The notes under the pieces were generated by a model that did no database searches, was not told the DNA's origin, and saw only the letters and a program-made list of their open reading frames with translations. Both the position numbers and the translations under genes were made by a program. A stretch of 64,000 nucleotides of DNA from SAR202 cluster bacterium (GTDB taxonomy: Bacteria > Chloroflexota > Dehalococcoidia > Lucifugimonadales > Lucifugimonadaceae). The stretch is from the NCBI GenBank assembly GCA_016872495.1, contig VGZT01000003.1, forward strand, positions 29,769 to 93,768, in the 5' to 3' direction. This document shows, piece after piece, positions 34,597 to 43,527 of this stretch (position 1 is the first letter of the stretch; the number at the start of each line of letters is the position of its first letter).

Positions 34597-35561
34597 AATG
34601 TCAGTGTCACCTTTACCACGCTGGGGCCGGGGCCGGCGGCGAGTTCGAAGCCTTCCTGCGCGCGCGCTGCGGGAAGCGTGTGCGTGGTTATCCTGCCCAT
34701 GTCGATCTGGCCGCTGGCGATCCAGTCGAGCGCCTGGCGGACCGCCACCAGGCCGGGCTCGTCCTGTGAGCCATGGCACGTGTAGGCCGTGCACCGTTTC
34801 CGGAAGAAGGCGTCGAACCTGAACGGCACCGGGCCGTCGGACTCCGGCAATCCGAACAGGACGACGGTGCCGGCAGGCTTCACGAGATCGAACGCCTGGC
34901 TGAGGGTCGGGGTGCTGCCGACCGCTTCGATGACGATGTCGGCGCCTTGCCCCCCGGTGAGGTCGTTGATCGCCTGGGCAGTTTCCGATCCAGACGACTG
35001 GACAACCTCATGGGCACCCAGCAGCTTTCCGACCCCCAGCCGGTGCGCCACGGGGTCGACCGCAATGATCCTTTCTGCACCCGCCCTGCGCAAGACAAAG
35101 TCCCAGAAGAGGCCGGCCGAGCCCTGCCCTACGACCACGCAGGTCTTGCCGACCAGGTGTGGCAGTTGACGCGCGCCCCAGATCACCGTGCCCAGTTGCT
35201 GCGCCATCAGGAGGTGTTTGCGGGCAGGGCCGTCCGGCAGCTTGACCAGGTAACGCGCATGGACCGCCTGGTAGGCCGCGAAGCACCTCGAGATCAGGAA
35301 ATGCGGGACGAGCAGCACGTGGTCGCCCGCGTCGAACCCGGGGCTTCGGGATTCGACCACCTGCCCGACGCCTTCGTGCCCCGGGTACCCGGGTGGCTGC
35401 GGCCAGTCGCGAATGTTCCAGCCGTGCCAGATCTGGTGCAGGTCAGAGCCGCAGATCGATGCGAACTCGGTCCTGACCAGTACTTCCCCATCGCCTGGTG
35501 CGGGCATCGGCGCTTCGATCGTTTCGACCCGCCGACGTGCAACCGCCTGTACGGCGACCAT
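34593..35561 (-). CDS. MDR-family zinc-type dehydrogenase lacking the structural zinc lobe
   Basis: A 322-residue dehydrogenase with catalytic Cys37 (SICGSDLH) and His62-Glu63 (PGHEG) but no four-cysteine lobe: that segment reads VPHFLISRCFAAYQAV. The nucleotide-binding VVGQGSAGL and the end GPSVVKVTLTF are intact. It resembles the dehydrogenase at 1.9-2.9 kb, which also lacks the lobe. I chose ATG at the start of family homology; an in-frame open stretch continues more than 1 kb upstream, but that is the shadow of the aldehyde dehydrogenase. It is the first gene of the leftward dehydrogenase operon and is divergent from that gene. Confidence 0.87.
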   Translation of the reverse strand: MVAVQAVARRRVETIEAPMPAPGDGEVLVRTEFASICGSDLHQIWHGWNIRDWPQPPGYPGHEGVGQVVESRSPGFDAGDHVLLVPHFLISRCFAAYQAVHARYLVKLPDGPARKHLLMAQQLGTVIWGARQLPHLVGKTCVVVGQGSAGLFWDFVLRRAGAERIIAVDPVAHRLGVGKLLGAHEVVQSSGSETAQAINDLTGGQGADIVIEAVGSTPTLSQAFDLVKPAGTVVLFGLPESDGPVPFRFDAFFRKRCTAYTCHGSQDEPGLVAVRQALDWIASGQIDMGRITTHTLPAARAQEGFELAAGPGPSVVKVTLTF

Positions 35562-35723
35562 CCCCGATTTGCTTTTCAACCGGCCACTCCGTTCACCCCT
35601 GCCTGGGACGGCGCGCAAGCTATCACACGGGGGTGGCAGGGGCAACGATGTGAGGCGCCGCGTATACTCGGCGGCGACGGCCCGGCGTCGATGCCAGGGC
35701 ACGATACCGAACGGAGATCTCCA

Positions 35724-37136
35724 ATGAAGATGTACATAGGCGGCGAGTGGGCGGCGCGCGCCAAGACGGTCCCTGTCACGAACCCGTTCGACGGTTCGTT
35801 GATCGACACGGTCCCGCACGCGAACCTCGAGGACGTTGCCCTCGCGGTTGAAAGCGCCCGCCGCGGTGCGCGCGCCATGAAGGCCACGAGCGCATATGAC
35901 CGGTTCCTGATGCTCCGCAAGGCCGCTGACCTGCTCCAGGCGCGTGCAGCCGACTTTGCGAAGACCATCTCGCTTGAAGAGGGCAAGGTGATTTCGGAGG
36001 CGACCACGGAGGTCGGGCGCGCCGTTCAGACCCTTACGTGGTCGGCGGAGGAGGCGAAGCGCATGCGGGGGGAGACGATCCCGCTCGACGCTTCTCCTGG
36101 CAATGCGACCAAGTTCGGATTCACGGTGCGAGTGCCGGTCGGCATCGTCGCCGCGATCTCGCCGTTCAACTTCCCGCTGAACCTGGTCGCTCACAAGGTT
36201 GGCCCGGCCCTGGCTGCCGGTAACGCGGTGATCATCAAGCCAGCGAGTGACACCCCGCTGTCGGCCCTCAAGCTGACTGAACTCTTGCTGGAGTGTGGTA
36301 TCCCGGCCGAAGGCATCCAGTGCCTGACCGGGCCCGGCGGCGCCATCGGTGACGCCCTGGTTTCGCACCGCGACGTCCGCAAGGTCACGTTCACCGGGAG
36401 TCGCGATGTCGGTGAGCGCATCTGCAAGGTGGCGGGGCTGAAGAAGGTCACGATGGAGCTGGGCTCCAACTCGCCGCTGATCGTGATGCCCGACGCCGAC
36501 ATCGAGAAGGTCGCCGTGGCGACGGTCGCCAGCGGCTACGGTAACGCCGGTCAGGTGTGCATTTCGACCCAGCGCGTGATCGTCGATGGCAAGGTCTACG
36601 GCGATTACCTCGATGCCCTCAAGCCGAAGGTTGAAGCGATCGTTTCCGGCAATCCACTCGAGCCGAAGACGCAACTCGGTCCGATGATTCGCGAGCGCGA
36701 CGCTGCCCGGGTGAGCTCATGGTTTGATGAGGCGGTTGCGGGCGGCGCGCGCATCATCACCGGTGGAGGCCGCAGCGGCGCCCTGGTACAACCCACGGTG
36801 CTGGCGGACGTCAAGGCGGGCATGAAGGTCGTGGACGACGAACTGTTCGGCCCGGCGGTAGCGGTCGCCAGGGCGTCGGGGATCGACGAGGCGATCGCGC
36901 TGGCGAACAACTCCCGATTTGGCCTCAGCGCTGCGATCTTCACGGAAAGCATCACGAGCGCGATGCGGTTTGCCCTGGAAGTCGAATCAGGGAACCTGAA
37001 CATCAATGGCGGGACTGCATTCCGGGCCGACATGATGCCCTATGGCGGCCTGAAGGAGAGCGGGCTCGGCAAGGAAGGCCCGTCGTACGCTGTAGAGGAG
37101 ATGACGGAGCTCAAGATGGTGGTATTCCACCGCTGA
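35724..37136 (+). CDS. NAD(P)-dependent aldehyde dehydrogenase
   Basis: A 470-residue ALDH-superfamily enzyme that oxidises an aldehyde to the acid. The glutamate Glu245 (TMELGSNSP) and the catalytic Cys279 (NAGQVCIS) are in place, with the cofactor block ISPFNFPLNLVAHKVGPALA and the C-terminal MPYGGLKESGLGKEG. The start ATG has GGAG 7 bases upstream. It may be a lactaldehyde or semialdehyde dehydrogenase. Divergence from the dehydrogenase operon fits sequential alcohol-to-aldehyde-to-acid oxidation. Confidence 0.93.
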   Translation: MKMYIGGEWAARAKTVPVTNPFDGSLIDTVPHANLEDVALAVESARRGARAMKATSAYDRFLMLRKAADLLQARAADFAKTISLEEGKVISEATTEVGRAVQTLTWSAEEAKRMRGETIPLDASPGNATKFGFTVRVPVGIVAAISPFNFPLNLVAHKVGPALAAGNAVIIKPASDTPLSALKLTELLLECGIPAEGIQCLTGPGGAIGDALVSHRDVRKVTFTGSRDVGERICKVAGLKKVTMELGSNSPLIVMPDADIEKVAVATVASGYGNAGQVCISTQRVIVDGKVYGDYLDALKPKVEAIVSGNPLEPKTQLGPMIRERDAARVSSWFDEAVAGGARIITGGGRSGALVQPTVLADVKAGMKVVDDELFGPAVAVARASGIDEAIALANNSRFGLSAAIFTESITSAMRFALEVESGNLNINGGTAFRADMMPYGGLKESGLGKEGPSYAVEEMTELKMVVFHR

Positions 37137-37168
37137 CCACTTGGGCGCACGAACTGAACGGTGAAATC

Positions 37169-37366
37169 TTGAAACGACTTAATGTCCCACTCATTACCGC
37201 TGGCGTCTCGGGCGACCAGCATGCCTGCTCCGGCAAGTGCACGGGCAAGCCCCGGAAGGACGGCTACTGCTATCACGACGGCGGTACGCGTCACCCGATC
37301 GGGCAGTGCCGGGCGCACCGGAAATCGACCCCGCCAACTGACCCGGGCGCCCAGGCAACCAGTTAA
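37169..37366 (+). CDS. Possible small Cys/His-rich protein
   Basis: A 65-codon frame with TTG start, 32 bases after the aldehyde dehydrogenase stop and just before a strong terminator. The middle holds Cys20, Cys24, Cys34 and Cys47 with His18, His36, His42 and His50 (QHACSGKC, GYCYHDGG, RHPIGQCRAH), a pattern that could bind a metal. No family is recognised. Reverse-strand and other-frame alternatives exist in the same region, so coding is uncertain. Confidence 0.35.
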   Translation: MKRLNVPLITAGVSGDQHACSGKCTGKPRKDGYCYHDGGTRHPIGQCRAHRKSTPPTDPGAQATS

Positions 37367-37388
37367 TTCCGTTCGCGGCAAGCGCGCA

Positions 37389-37414
37389 GAGGGTCCGGGA
37401 GTTCCCGGACCCTC
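37389..37414 (+). terminator. Intrinsic terminator downstream of the aldehyde dehydrogenase region
   Basis: A perfect 11-bp stem GAGGGTCCGGG / CCCGGACCCTC with loop AGTT, followed by TTCTTTTCC. It lies between convergent genes. Confidence 0.85.
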
Positions 37415-37438
37415 TTCTTTTCCGCAGCTGTAACGGGG

Positions 37439-38605
37439 TTACTTCCTGGCCTTCGCCTTCAGGATCTGCGACACGCGCTCCCCGACGATCTTCTCTTCGC
37501 CTTCGTTCAGACCGAAGATGTGGAGGTAGATGGCGTTCGAGCTGTCGGGCGCGACACGTGTCCAGATCGAGGGCTTGCCGGCCTTCAACTCGTCGACGAC
37601 CTGTTGAGCGGTCATGCCCGCGGCCTGCGCGTCGATCGTCACCTTAACGCCATAGGGCTGCTGTCCGATGATGTTGTCGATGATCTCGGCTTTGACGCCC
37701 TTGATGCCCTGAAGCGGCTTCGCGATCACCCGGCTGCGCTGCTCGATCGAGGCCAGCCTCTCCTCGTGGTTCATCGTCATCCAGCGTCGTACCGCAGCGA
37801 CGGCGCCGACGATCTCCTGGCGATCGATCTTCTGGGGCCGGCCGACGCCTCGAACGCGGCGCGTCTCGTAGCCGATGAAGCTCTGCTTGGCGAGCGCGCG
37901 AATCGATTCCTTCGTGCCGAACGCAAAGCCGGTCGACTGCGGGGCGTACATGTACTTGGCGGCGACGCATGCGATGTCGGCGCCCATCTTGACCGACTTC
38001 GCCAGCAGGTCGAGCGGGTAGATCTGGCCCGCCTGGTCGACGAGCACCTTGATGTTGTGCTTCTTGGCGACCTTGATAGTGGACTCGAGCGACAGCGCGT
38101 TGGGATCGGGCTTCTGGGTGACCATGAAGTAGTGGACGGCGACGGTCCTGGGCCCGATCGCCTTCTCCAGGTCCTTTTCGGTGACCTTCTCGTCGCTGCC
38201 AAACTCGACCAGCTTGGCGCCGGCAAGCTGCAGACAGCGGTCGTACCAGTAACGCTGCCGGCGCTGGATGAGAATCTCGTTCTTCATCCCGGTCGTGTCA
38301 GGAAGCTGTTCGATCTTCTTGTCGTCTTCGCCGGCCATGAACGCTGCGGTGGCCAGCGTCAGCGCCGAGCCTGCCCCGGATGTGACGTAAGCCGCCGGCA
38401 CGCCGACCAGCCTGGCGATGAAGTCGCCCGCCTTCTCTTCGAGCTCCCAGAGCGGGACGTATGCCGATTCGGCGCGCTCCATCGCCTCCTTGACTTCGGG
38501 CACCGGCGTTGATCCGCCCAGCAGGGTCACGCTCCCGATCGCATTGATAATCGGGGTGGCGCCCAGCTCTGTGTAGATATCACCCCAGCCTGGCTTAGAC
38601 GTCAC
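37439..38605 (-). CDS. SelA-like PLP-dependent enzyme (aminotransferase fold)
   Basis: A 388-residue fold-type I PLP protein resembling L-seryl-tRNA(Sec) selenium transferase and its relatives such as glucosaminate ammonia-lyases. It has YTELGATPIINAIGSVTLLGGS at the N terminus, AAYVTSGAGSALTLATAAFM, and a probable PLP lysine Lys217 in AAKYMYAPQSTG. True SelA is longer and sits with selB or selC, which are not seen here, so a sugar-amine or amino-acid lyase is more likely. I chose the GTG start after TAGGAG. It is the last of a set of leftward genes. Confidence 0.83.
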   Translation of the reverse strand: MTSKPGWGDIYTELGATPIINAIGSVTLLGGSTPVPEVKEAMERAESAYVPLWELEEKAGDFIARLVGVPAAYVTSGAGSALTLATAAFMAGEDDKKIEQLPDTTGMKNEILIQRRQRYWYDRCLQLAGAKLVEFGSDEKVTEKDLEKAIGPRTVAVHYFMVTQKPDPNALSLESTIKVAKKHNIKVLVDQAGQIYPLDLLAKSVKMGADIACVAAKYMYAPQSTGFAFGTKESIRALAKQSFIGYETRRVRGVGRPQKIDRQEIVGAVAAVRRWMTMNHEERLASIEQRSRVIAKPLQGIKGVKAEIIDNIIGQQPYGVKVTIDAQAAGMTAQQVVDELKAGKPSIWTRVAPDSSNAIYLHIFGLNEGEEKIVGERVSQILKAKARK

Positions 38606-38701
38606 TTGACTGCTCCTACCCGCTTCCGCAGGCAACATTCGCGGCGCACCGCCGCAGCCGATGCCCTTTTCCACCTGATCGCTAGCCCGAGCGCACGGAT
38701 T

Positions 38702-40054
38702 CTACCTCTTTGCGTCCAGGCGTCGAACCAGCGCAATTTCCGCAGCCGCCAGGTCCTCGCCGGCCCCTTCTGCGAACGGGCTCGTGGTAGTCCCGTAGTA
38801 GCAGCGGTACTTCTTCATGTCGACGATCTCTTCCAGCGGGACGTCCGCGATCTTCCGGTATGGCATGCGCGTCGAAACATATCCGGTGTAGTCGTTGCAG
38901 TAGCTCGCCGCCCAGATGTCGCCGCCCGCGCTGTCCTTGATCATCGAACCAAGCTCGTTGAAAAGCTCGCCCGGGTTACAGGCGATCCTCAGGTCCCCGA
39001 TTCGAAATGCCTGGATCTCGGCAGGGATCGGGGGCTTGTCCTGGTTCATCGCCAGCTTCAACTCATTGGCGCCGTTGCCGTATATCTCGGGATGCCTTTC
39101 GCCCGCGATCGCGGTCGTCGTCCCCTTTGGCCACGTGTCGCCGTGATACACGCCCAGCTGCTTCACCAGGCTCTTGTTGAGCCGTTCTGCCTGATCGACC
39201 GTCCAGGTCACCCGGTGCCTCGCCATGTGGACCGTGTCGGCCACCGCGGCAAGCCTGATCGTCGATGAGGTGCCGATGCTTTCCGTTCGCTTCGTGGTCT
39301 CCGCTGCCAGCATGGTGCCGAGCGACTCGGCGTCCTCGAACGTGTGGAGGTGCTTCGAACGCGCGTTGCCGAACCACCAGTCGAACGGGTGGATGTCTCC
39401 ACCGGCGCCCTGGAGAAACAGGGAGACCGAGCCCGGGTTCTGTTTGTCCAGCAGTCGACATGCGACCCCGGTGAAATCGGCCGACCACAAGCGCTCACTG
39501 CCGCCGATGCACAGGTTGTGGCACGCCCACGTAAATACGCGCGCAATCGGACGACCGGAGCGGCTGTCGACCCGCAGGACGCCCACCGCGGTATCGACCG
39601 GCCGCTCGCGAAACTGGCGGTTTATCGAGACCCCGGAGAGGTCGCCCGCGCCGTGGCCTGCCCTTGCCGGCTCCATGCGGTGCGCGGCCTCCGCCACTAC
39701 GCCAGCAACGACGTCGGCCAGGTGGACCGCGTACGCCGCGAGCGCCGGCGGGATCTCTGTGAAGATCGCAGGCGTCGTGTGGTTATGCGTCGAGCTGACC
39801 AGCAGCCGGTCGGCCGTGATTCCGCACAGCTGCTCCGTTTGCCGCCGGATTCCTGCCAGGATCTCTTTCGAAATCCCAACGATGTCGAGCGCCACGATCC
39901 CGATCGTGGTCGTTCCATCATGGAGCACGAGCGCCCGGGCGTAGAGGTCGTCGTGCACGGCCTGCGCCACGCCCTGCCTCAGACCCCATGCGCCCATCGG
40001 GTAACCCACGGGCGGTGTGATCACTGCTTTCGCAGCGCCAGCACGAAGCGACAT
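38702..40054 (-). CDS. Neutral/alkaline ceramidase N-terminal-domain family protein
   Basis: A 450-residue protein related to the N-terminal domain of non-lysosomal ceramidases. It has KAVITPPVGYPMGAW, the metal-binding SSTHNHTTP and WACHNLCIGG histidines, and GAGGDIHPFDWW. In true ceramidases the last block is GDVSPN with the catalytic serine; here His-Pro-Phe replaces it, and the protein lacks the C-terminal Ig-like domain. It is therefore probably a zinc hydrolase of another substrate, as in many ceramidase-like proteins of sugar-degrading bacteria. No signal peptide is seen. The ATG follows GGAGGAG. Confidence 0.82.
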   Translation of the reverse strand: MSLRAGAAKAVITPPVGYPMGAWGLRQGVAQAVHDDLYARALVLHDGTTTIGIVALDIVGISKEILAGIRRQTEQLCGITADRLLVSSTHNHTTPAIFTEIPPALAAYAVHLADVVAGVVAEAAHRMEPARAGHGAGDLSGVSINRQFRERPVDTAVGVLRVDSRSGRPIARVFTWACHNLCIGGSERLWSADFTGVACRLLDKQNPGSVSLFLQGAGGDIHPFDWWFGNARSKHLHTFEDAESLGTMLAAETTKRTESIGTSSTIRLAAVADTVHMARHRVTWTVDQAERLNKSLVKQLGVYHGDTWPKGTTTAIAGERHPEIYGNGANELKLAMNQDKPPIPAEIQAFRIGDLRIACNPGELFNELGSMIKDSAGGDIWAASYCNDYTGYVSTRMPYRKIADVPLEEIVDMKKYRCYYGTTTSPFAEGAGEDLAAAEIALVRRLDAKR

Positions 40055-40110
40055 GACTCCTCCGTATTTCCTTGAGCCGGGGCCCTCGCTGACCGGCGCG
40101 CCTCTCCTGC

Positions 40111-41067
40111 CTAGTACCGCAGTTGCTTGTTGACGATATTGCGGAGGGGTTGCCCCTTCACGTAGCGGTGCAGATTGTCCTCGAAGATGTCGTAGGTCCA
40201 CCGGTCGAGTTCAGGCGAGTTCCCGGCGATGTGCGGGGTGATTATGACGTTGTCGAGCGCCCATAGCTCATTCTCGGCCGGCAGTGGCTCCTGCACCGCG
40301 ACGTCGAGGCCAGCGCCTGCGATCCGCTTCTCCTTGAGTGCTGCCAGCAGGGCTCGGTGCTCGACGATGCGCCCGCGCGAGGTGACGATCAGGAATGCCG
40401 TCTTTTTCATCACGCCCAGTTCGGCCGCGCCGATCATGTTCTCGTTCGCCTCAGAGTACGGCACGGTCACGACGACGAAGTCGGACGCGGCCATCAGCTC
40501 CTTGAGCCGGTCGAGGCTCCACACGTTCACGACCACCGGGTCGCCGTCGACCGCGTGTTTGTCCAGGGCGATGACGTTCATGCCCAGGGCCTTGCAGCGC
40601 CAGCCGATCTCGCGGCCGGACTTGCCGAAGCCAATGATTCCGGCGGTCTTGCCGTAAATCATCTGGACGATCGACAGCCCGTGGTCCTGGTCCCAGCGAC
40701 GGGCCGACTTCAGCTGCCAGAAGTCCGGCAACCCCCGGGCGAGCGCGAGGATCAGCGCGATGCCATGTTCCCCGATCTGCGGAGCGCCGGCCCCTCGGGC
40801 ATTCGTGACCACGATCCTGGTCTCGGCGACCTCCGGGATCTTGCGGAACAGCCCCTCCATGCCAGCGTCCAGCGTCTGAATCCACTTGATCTTGCGGTTC
40901 AGTGCGAACTGCTCGCCGGTCAGGTATCCGAAGACGACCTCAGCGTCTCGGACCGCCGCCTTTATCTCAACGTCGCCATATGCCTCAACGAATTCGATCT
41001 CCGGAAACTTCTTCCGAAGCTCCGGATACATCGGTTTGCCCCAGTCTGCGAGTAACAGGACCCTCAC
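40111..41067 (-). CDS. D-2-hydroxyacid dehydrogenase
   Basis: A 318-residue NAD-dependent D-isomer-specific 2-hydroxyacid dehydrogenase. The Rossmann motif is GIIGFGKSGREIG. The catalytic Arg lies in TSRGRIVEH, the Glu in VQEPLP, and the His in TPHIAGNSPE. It reduces a 2-keto acid such as glyoxylate, hydroxypyruvate or a keto-sugar acid, or works in reverse. It lies between the ceramidase-like and VOC genes on the same strand. Confidence 0.93.
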   Translation of the reverse strand: MRVLLLADWGKPMYPELRKKFPEIEFVEAYGDVEIKAAVRDAEVVFGYLTGEQFALNRKIKWIQTLDAGMEGLFRKIPEVAETRIVVTNARGAGAPQIGEHGIALILALARGLPDFWQLKSARRWDQDHGLSIVQMIYGKTAGIIGFGKSGREIGWRCKALGMNVIALDKHAVDGDPVVVNVWSLDRLKELMAASDFVVVTVPYSEANENMIGAAELGVMKKTAFLIVTSRGRIVEHRALLAALKEKRIAGAGLDVAVQEPLPAENELWALDNVIITPHIAGNSPELDRWTYDIFEDNLHRYVKGQPLRNIVNKQLRY

Positions 41068-41158
41068 GTGCTGCCCTCCCGGGTTGCAGGTCGTTTGCCT
41101 TCACCGTCGCCTCGTGGACCCGACACGCCTCTCCCGCTGTGGGAAGAGGCGGCAGAGG

Positions 41159-41551
41159 TCAGGTCCAGTCGCTGTACTCGCCGCGCAGCGTCTGCTTGCA
41201 GATCTGCAGGTGGACGCCGTCGGGATCGAACGCGTTCGTGATGGTCCTCCCCGACTGCAGGTTCTGCATCGGCTCGAACTTCCATGGGATCCCCAGGTAC
41301 TTGCCTTCCCGGTAGGCGGCCTGTACATCGCCGACCGCAAATGCAATATGGTCGATCCCGGTCGGCTGCCCCTTCTGCGCCTGATGCAGTTCAAACCGCA
41401 CCGGCGATTCGGAGTCGCCGTTGTGGAGGAAGACCGTCTCTCCCTTGTCGAGCGTCCCTTCCGGGCTCAGGCCCCACTTGCGGTAGAACTCCACAGATTT
41501 CTTGAGGTCCGACACGACGATGTCCAGGTGGTCCATGCGAATCAGCTTCAT
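41159..41551 (-). CDS. Glyoxalase/VOC superfamily protein
   Basis: A 130-residue vicinal-oxygen-chelate protein with two beta-alpha-beta-beta-beta modules. The first starts MKLIRMDHLDIVVSDLKKSVEFYRKWG, with candidate metal ligand His8; Glu in RFELHQ, His in GIDHIAFAVGD and a C-terminal DPDGVHLQI fill the other positions. It could be a lyase, isomerase or dioxygenase; the substrate is unknown. ATG has AGGAGA 7 bases upstream. It is divergent from the SMP-30 lactonase pair. Confidence 0.9.
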   Translation of the reverse strand: MKLIRMDHLDIVVSDLKKSVEFYRKWGLSPEGTLDKGETVFLHNGDSESPVRFELHQAQKGQPTGIDHIAFAVGDVQAAYREGKYLGIPWKFEPMQNLQSGRTITNAFDPDGVHLQICKQTLRGEYSDWT

Positions 41552-41672
41552 TTGATGTCTCCTGCATATGGAAGATGCTGCGACGGGCGGCGGGAATGGT
41601 ACTCGTTCGAGCCGGGCACGACCTCGTGATAGGCTCACCGCGCGTTTTCGGGGAAAGGCATCGGAGACGAAA

Positions 41673-42587
41673 TTGCCGCGTGGAATAGAAGTCATCGACC
41701 CTGCGTTCGAGAAGCTGCTTAAGAAGGGCGCCTCCCTGCGCAAGGTGGCCGGCGGACTTAAGTTCGCTGAAGGCACCGTATGGTGGGGCAAGAAGAGCTC
41801 GCTCATCTGGAGCGACATCCCTGGTAACCGTCTCATGCAATGGTCGGAGCGGGCCGGCGTCCAGGTATTCCGAGAACCGAGCGGCAACTCCAACGGGAAC
41901 ACCGTCGACGCTGCGGGCAATCTGCTTACCTGTGAGACGAGCGGCAGGTGCCTGACGCTGACCGATCCGCGCGGAAACGTAAGAACCCTGGTCGACCGCC
42001 ACGAAGGGAAGCGGCTTAACTCGCCCAACGACGTCGTCGTCAAGTCCGACGGTACGATCTGGTTCACCGACCCGGATTACGGGATCTTGTTGCCACACCC
42101 GGACCTGGGGCACGGCAAGCCGCGGGAAGTGGCCGGCAACTACGTCTACCGGTACGAGCCGGGCTCGGGCCGGCTGTCGGTGGTGGCCGACGACTTCCAG
42201 AAGCCGAACGGCCTCGCCTTCTCGCCCGACGAAAAGCGGCTTTACATTGGTGACTCGGGGTACACGCACGACACGAAGAAGGGCAACCATCACGTACGTG
42301 TCTTTTCGGTGGTCGGCGGCCGGAGCCTGCGCGGGGGGAAGGTGTTCGCGGTGGTTACGCCCCACGTGCCGGACGGCATGCGCGTGGACCGGCACGAAAA
42401 CCTGTTCGTCACCGCCGGGGATGGTGTCCAGGTGTTCAACCACGCTGGCAAGCTGATCGGCAAGATCAGGACGCCCGAGGTGGCCGCCAACTGCGCGTTC
42501 GGAGGTCGCGGGCGGTCCACGCTGTTCATTGCAGCAACGTCTTCTGTATGGTCGATCGAGATGAACACGAGGGGCGCGACGACCTGA
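41673..42587 (+). CDS. SMP-30/gluconolactonase family protein (copy 1)
   Basis: A 304-residue six-bladed beta-propeller lactonase. Metal-site blocks are FAEGTVWW (Glu), LNSPNDVVVKSDGTIWFTDPDYGI (Asn) and KPNGLAFSPDEKRLYIGDSG (Asp). Such enzymes open aldonolactones to sugar acids with calcium or zinc. I chose the TTG start after GGAGACGAAA, since homology begins at PRGIEVIDPAF. The next gene is a paralogue 18 bases downstream, and a gluconokinase-like gene lies further along, consistent with a lactone-to-acid-to-phosphate route. Confidence 0.9.
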   Translation: MPRGIEVIDPAFEKLLKKGASLRKVAGGLKFAEGTVWWGKKSSLIWSDIPGNRLMQWSERAGVQVFREPSGNSNGNTVDAAGNLLTCETSGRCLTLTDPRGNVRTLVDRHEGKRLNSPNDVVVKSDGTIWFTDPDYGILLPHPDLGHGKPREVAGNYVYRYEPGSGRLSVVADDFQKPNGLAFSPDEKRLYIGDSGYTHDTKKGNHHVRVFSVVGGRSLRGGKVFAVVTPHVPDGMRVDRHENLFVTAGDGVQVFNHAGKLIGKIRTPEVAANCAFGGRGRSTLFIAATSSVWSIEMNTRGATT

Positions 42588-42605
42588 GCGCGCCGGGAGT
42601 CAACC

Positions 42606-43499
42606 ATGGCAGCCAAGTTCGACATCATTGATCCCGCATTCCGCAAGCTGATCAAGCCGGACGCCGACCTGAAGAAGCTGGCCACCGGCTTCGTGTGGGC
42701 GGAGGGGCCGTGCTGGTTCGCCGAAGGAAGGTACGTCGTCTGGAGCGACATCCCGAACGACCGCATGATGAAGTGGTCGGCCCGGGAGGGCGCCACCGTA
42801 TTCAGGCAGCCCTGCGGCTACACGAACGGCCACACGCGCGACCGGCAGGGGCGCCTGGTCAGCTGCGAGCACGGAAACCGCCGTGTCTCTCGTACCGAGC
42901 CTGACGGCAAGGTCGTCACCGTCGTGGACAACTACAAGGGGAAGAAGTTGAACTCCCCTAACGATGTCGTCGTGAAGTCCGACGGAACGATCTGGTTCAC
43001 GGATCCCCCATACGGGATCCTGAGCGATCACGAGGGCCACAAGGCGGAGAGCGAGCTCGGCAAGAACTACGTGTTCCGGTTCGATCCCGCGTCCAGTTCG
43101 CTGTCGATCGTCGGCGATGATTTCGACCGGCCCAACGGCATTGCCTTCTCGCCCGACGAGAAGGTGCTCTACGTGGCCGACACAGGCGAGCCAAGGCACG
43201 TGAGGGCATTCGACGTGGCCGGCGGATCGAAGCTGACGAAGTCGCGGGTGTTCGCCGTGGTCCGGCCAGGCGCGGCCGATGGTTTCAGGCTCGATACGGC
43301 GGGGAACCTGTGGACCTCCGCCGGCGACGGCATCCACGTGTATGACCCGGCCGGGTCGTTGCTTGGAAAGATCCTCGTCCCCGAACGAGCGGTCGCGAAC
43401 TGCGCGTTTGGCGGCGCCGACAAGAAGACGCTCTTCATCACCGCCACTACGTCGTTGTACTCCGTCGACGTGGCGGCGGCGGGAGCCCTGACGCCTTGA
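42606..43499 (+). CDS. SMP-30/gluconolactonase family protein (copy 2)
   Basis: A 297-residue beta-propeller lactonase paralogous to the preceding gene: both share DPAF, LNSPNDVVVKSDGTIWFTD, PNG-AFSPDEK and NCAFGG. Metal ligands are expected at Glu in WAEGPCWF, Asn in SPNDVVV and Asp in YVADTGEP. The two copies differ substantially, so they may accept different lactones. The gene is in the same transcript direction as the TIM-barrel and kinase genes that follow. Confidence 0.91.
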   Translation: MAAKFDIIDPAFRKLIKPDADLKKLATGFVWAEGPCWFAEGRYVVWSDIPNDRMMKWSAREGATVFRQPCGYTNGHTRDRQGRLVSCEHGNRRVSRTEPDGKVVTVVDNYKGKKLNSPNDVVVKSDGTIWFTDPPYGILSDHEGHKAESELGKNYVFRFDPASSSLSIVGDDFDRPNGIAFSPDEKVLYVADTGEPRHVRAFDVAGGSKLTKSRVFAVVRPGAADGFRLDTAGNLWTSAGDGIHVYDPAGSLLGKILVPERAVANCAFGGADKKTLFITATTSLYSVDVAAAGALTP

Positions 43500-43527
43500 C
43501 CGTGGCATCCGGACGGGTGGACGGAAG

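Noticed and set aside
34593..36674. Very long reverse frame of 693 codons extending the MDR dehydrogenase upstream
   Set aside because: The extension is antisense to the aldehyde dehydrogenase; family homology starts at MVAVQAV, so the shorter start is used.
37040..37381. Reverse-strand 113-codon frame with a hydrophobic stretch
   Set aside because: It overlaps the 3' end of the aldehyde dehydrogenase antisense, and has no ribosome site or recognisable domain.
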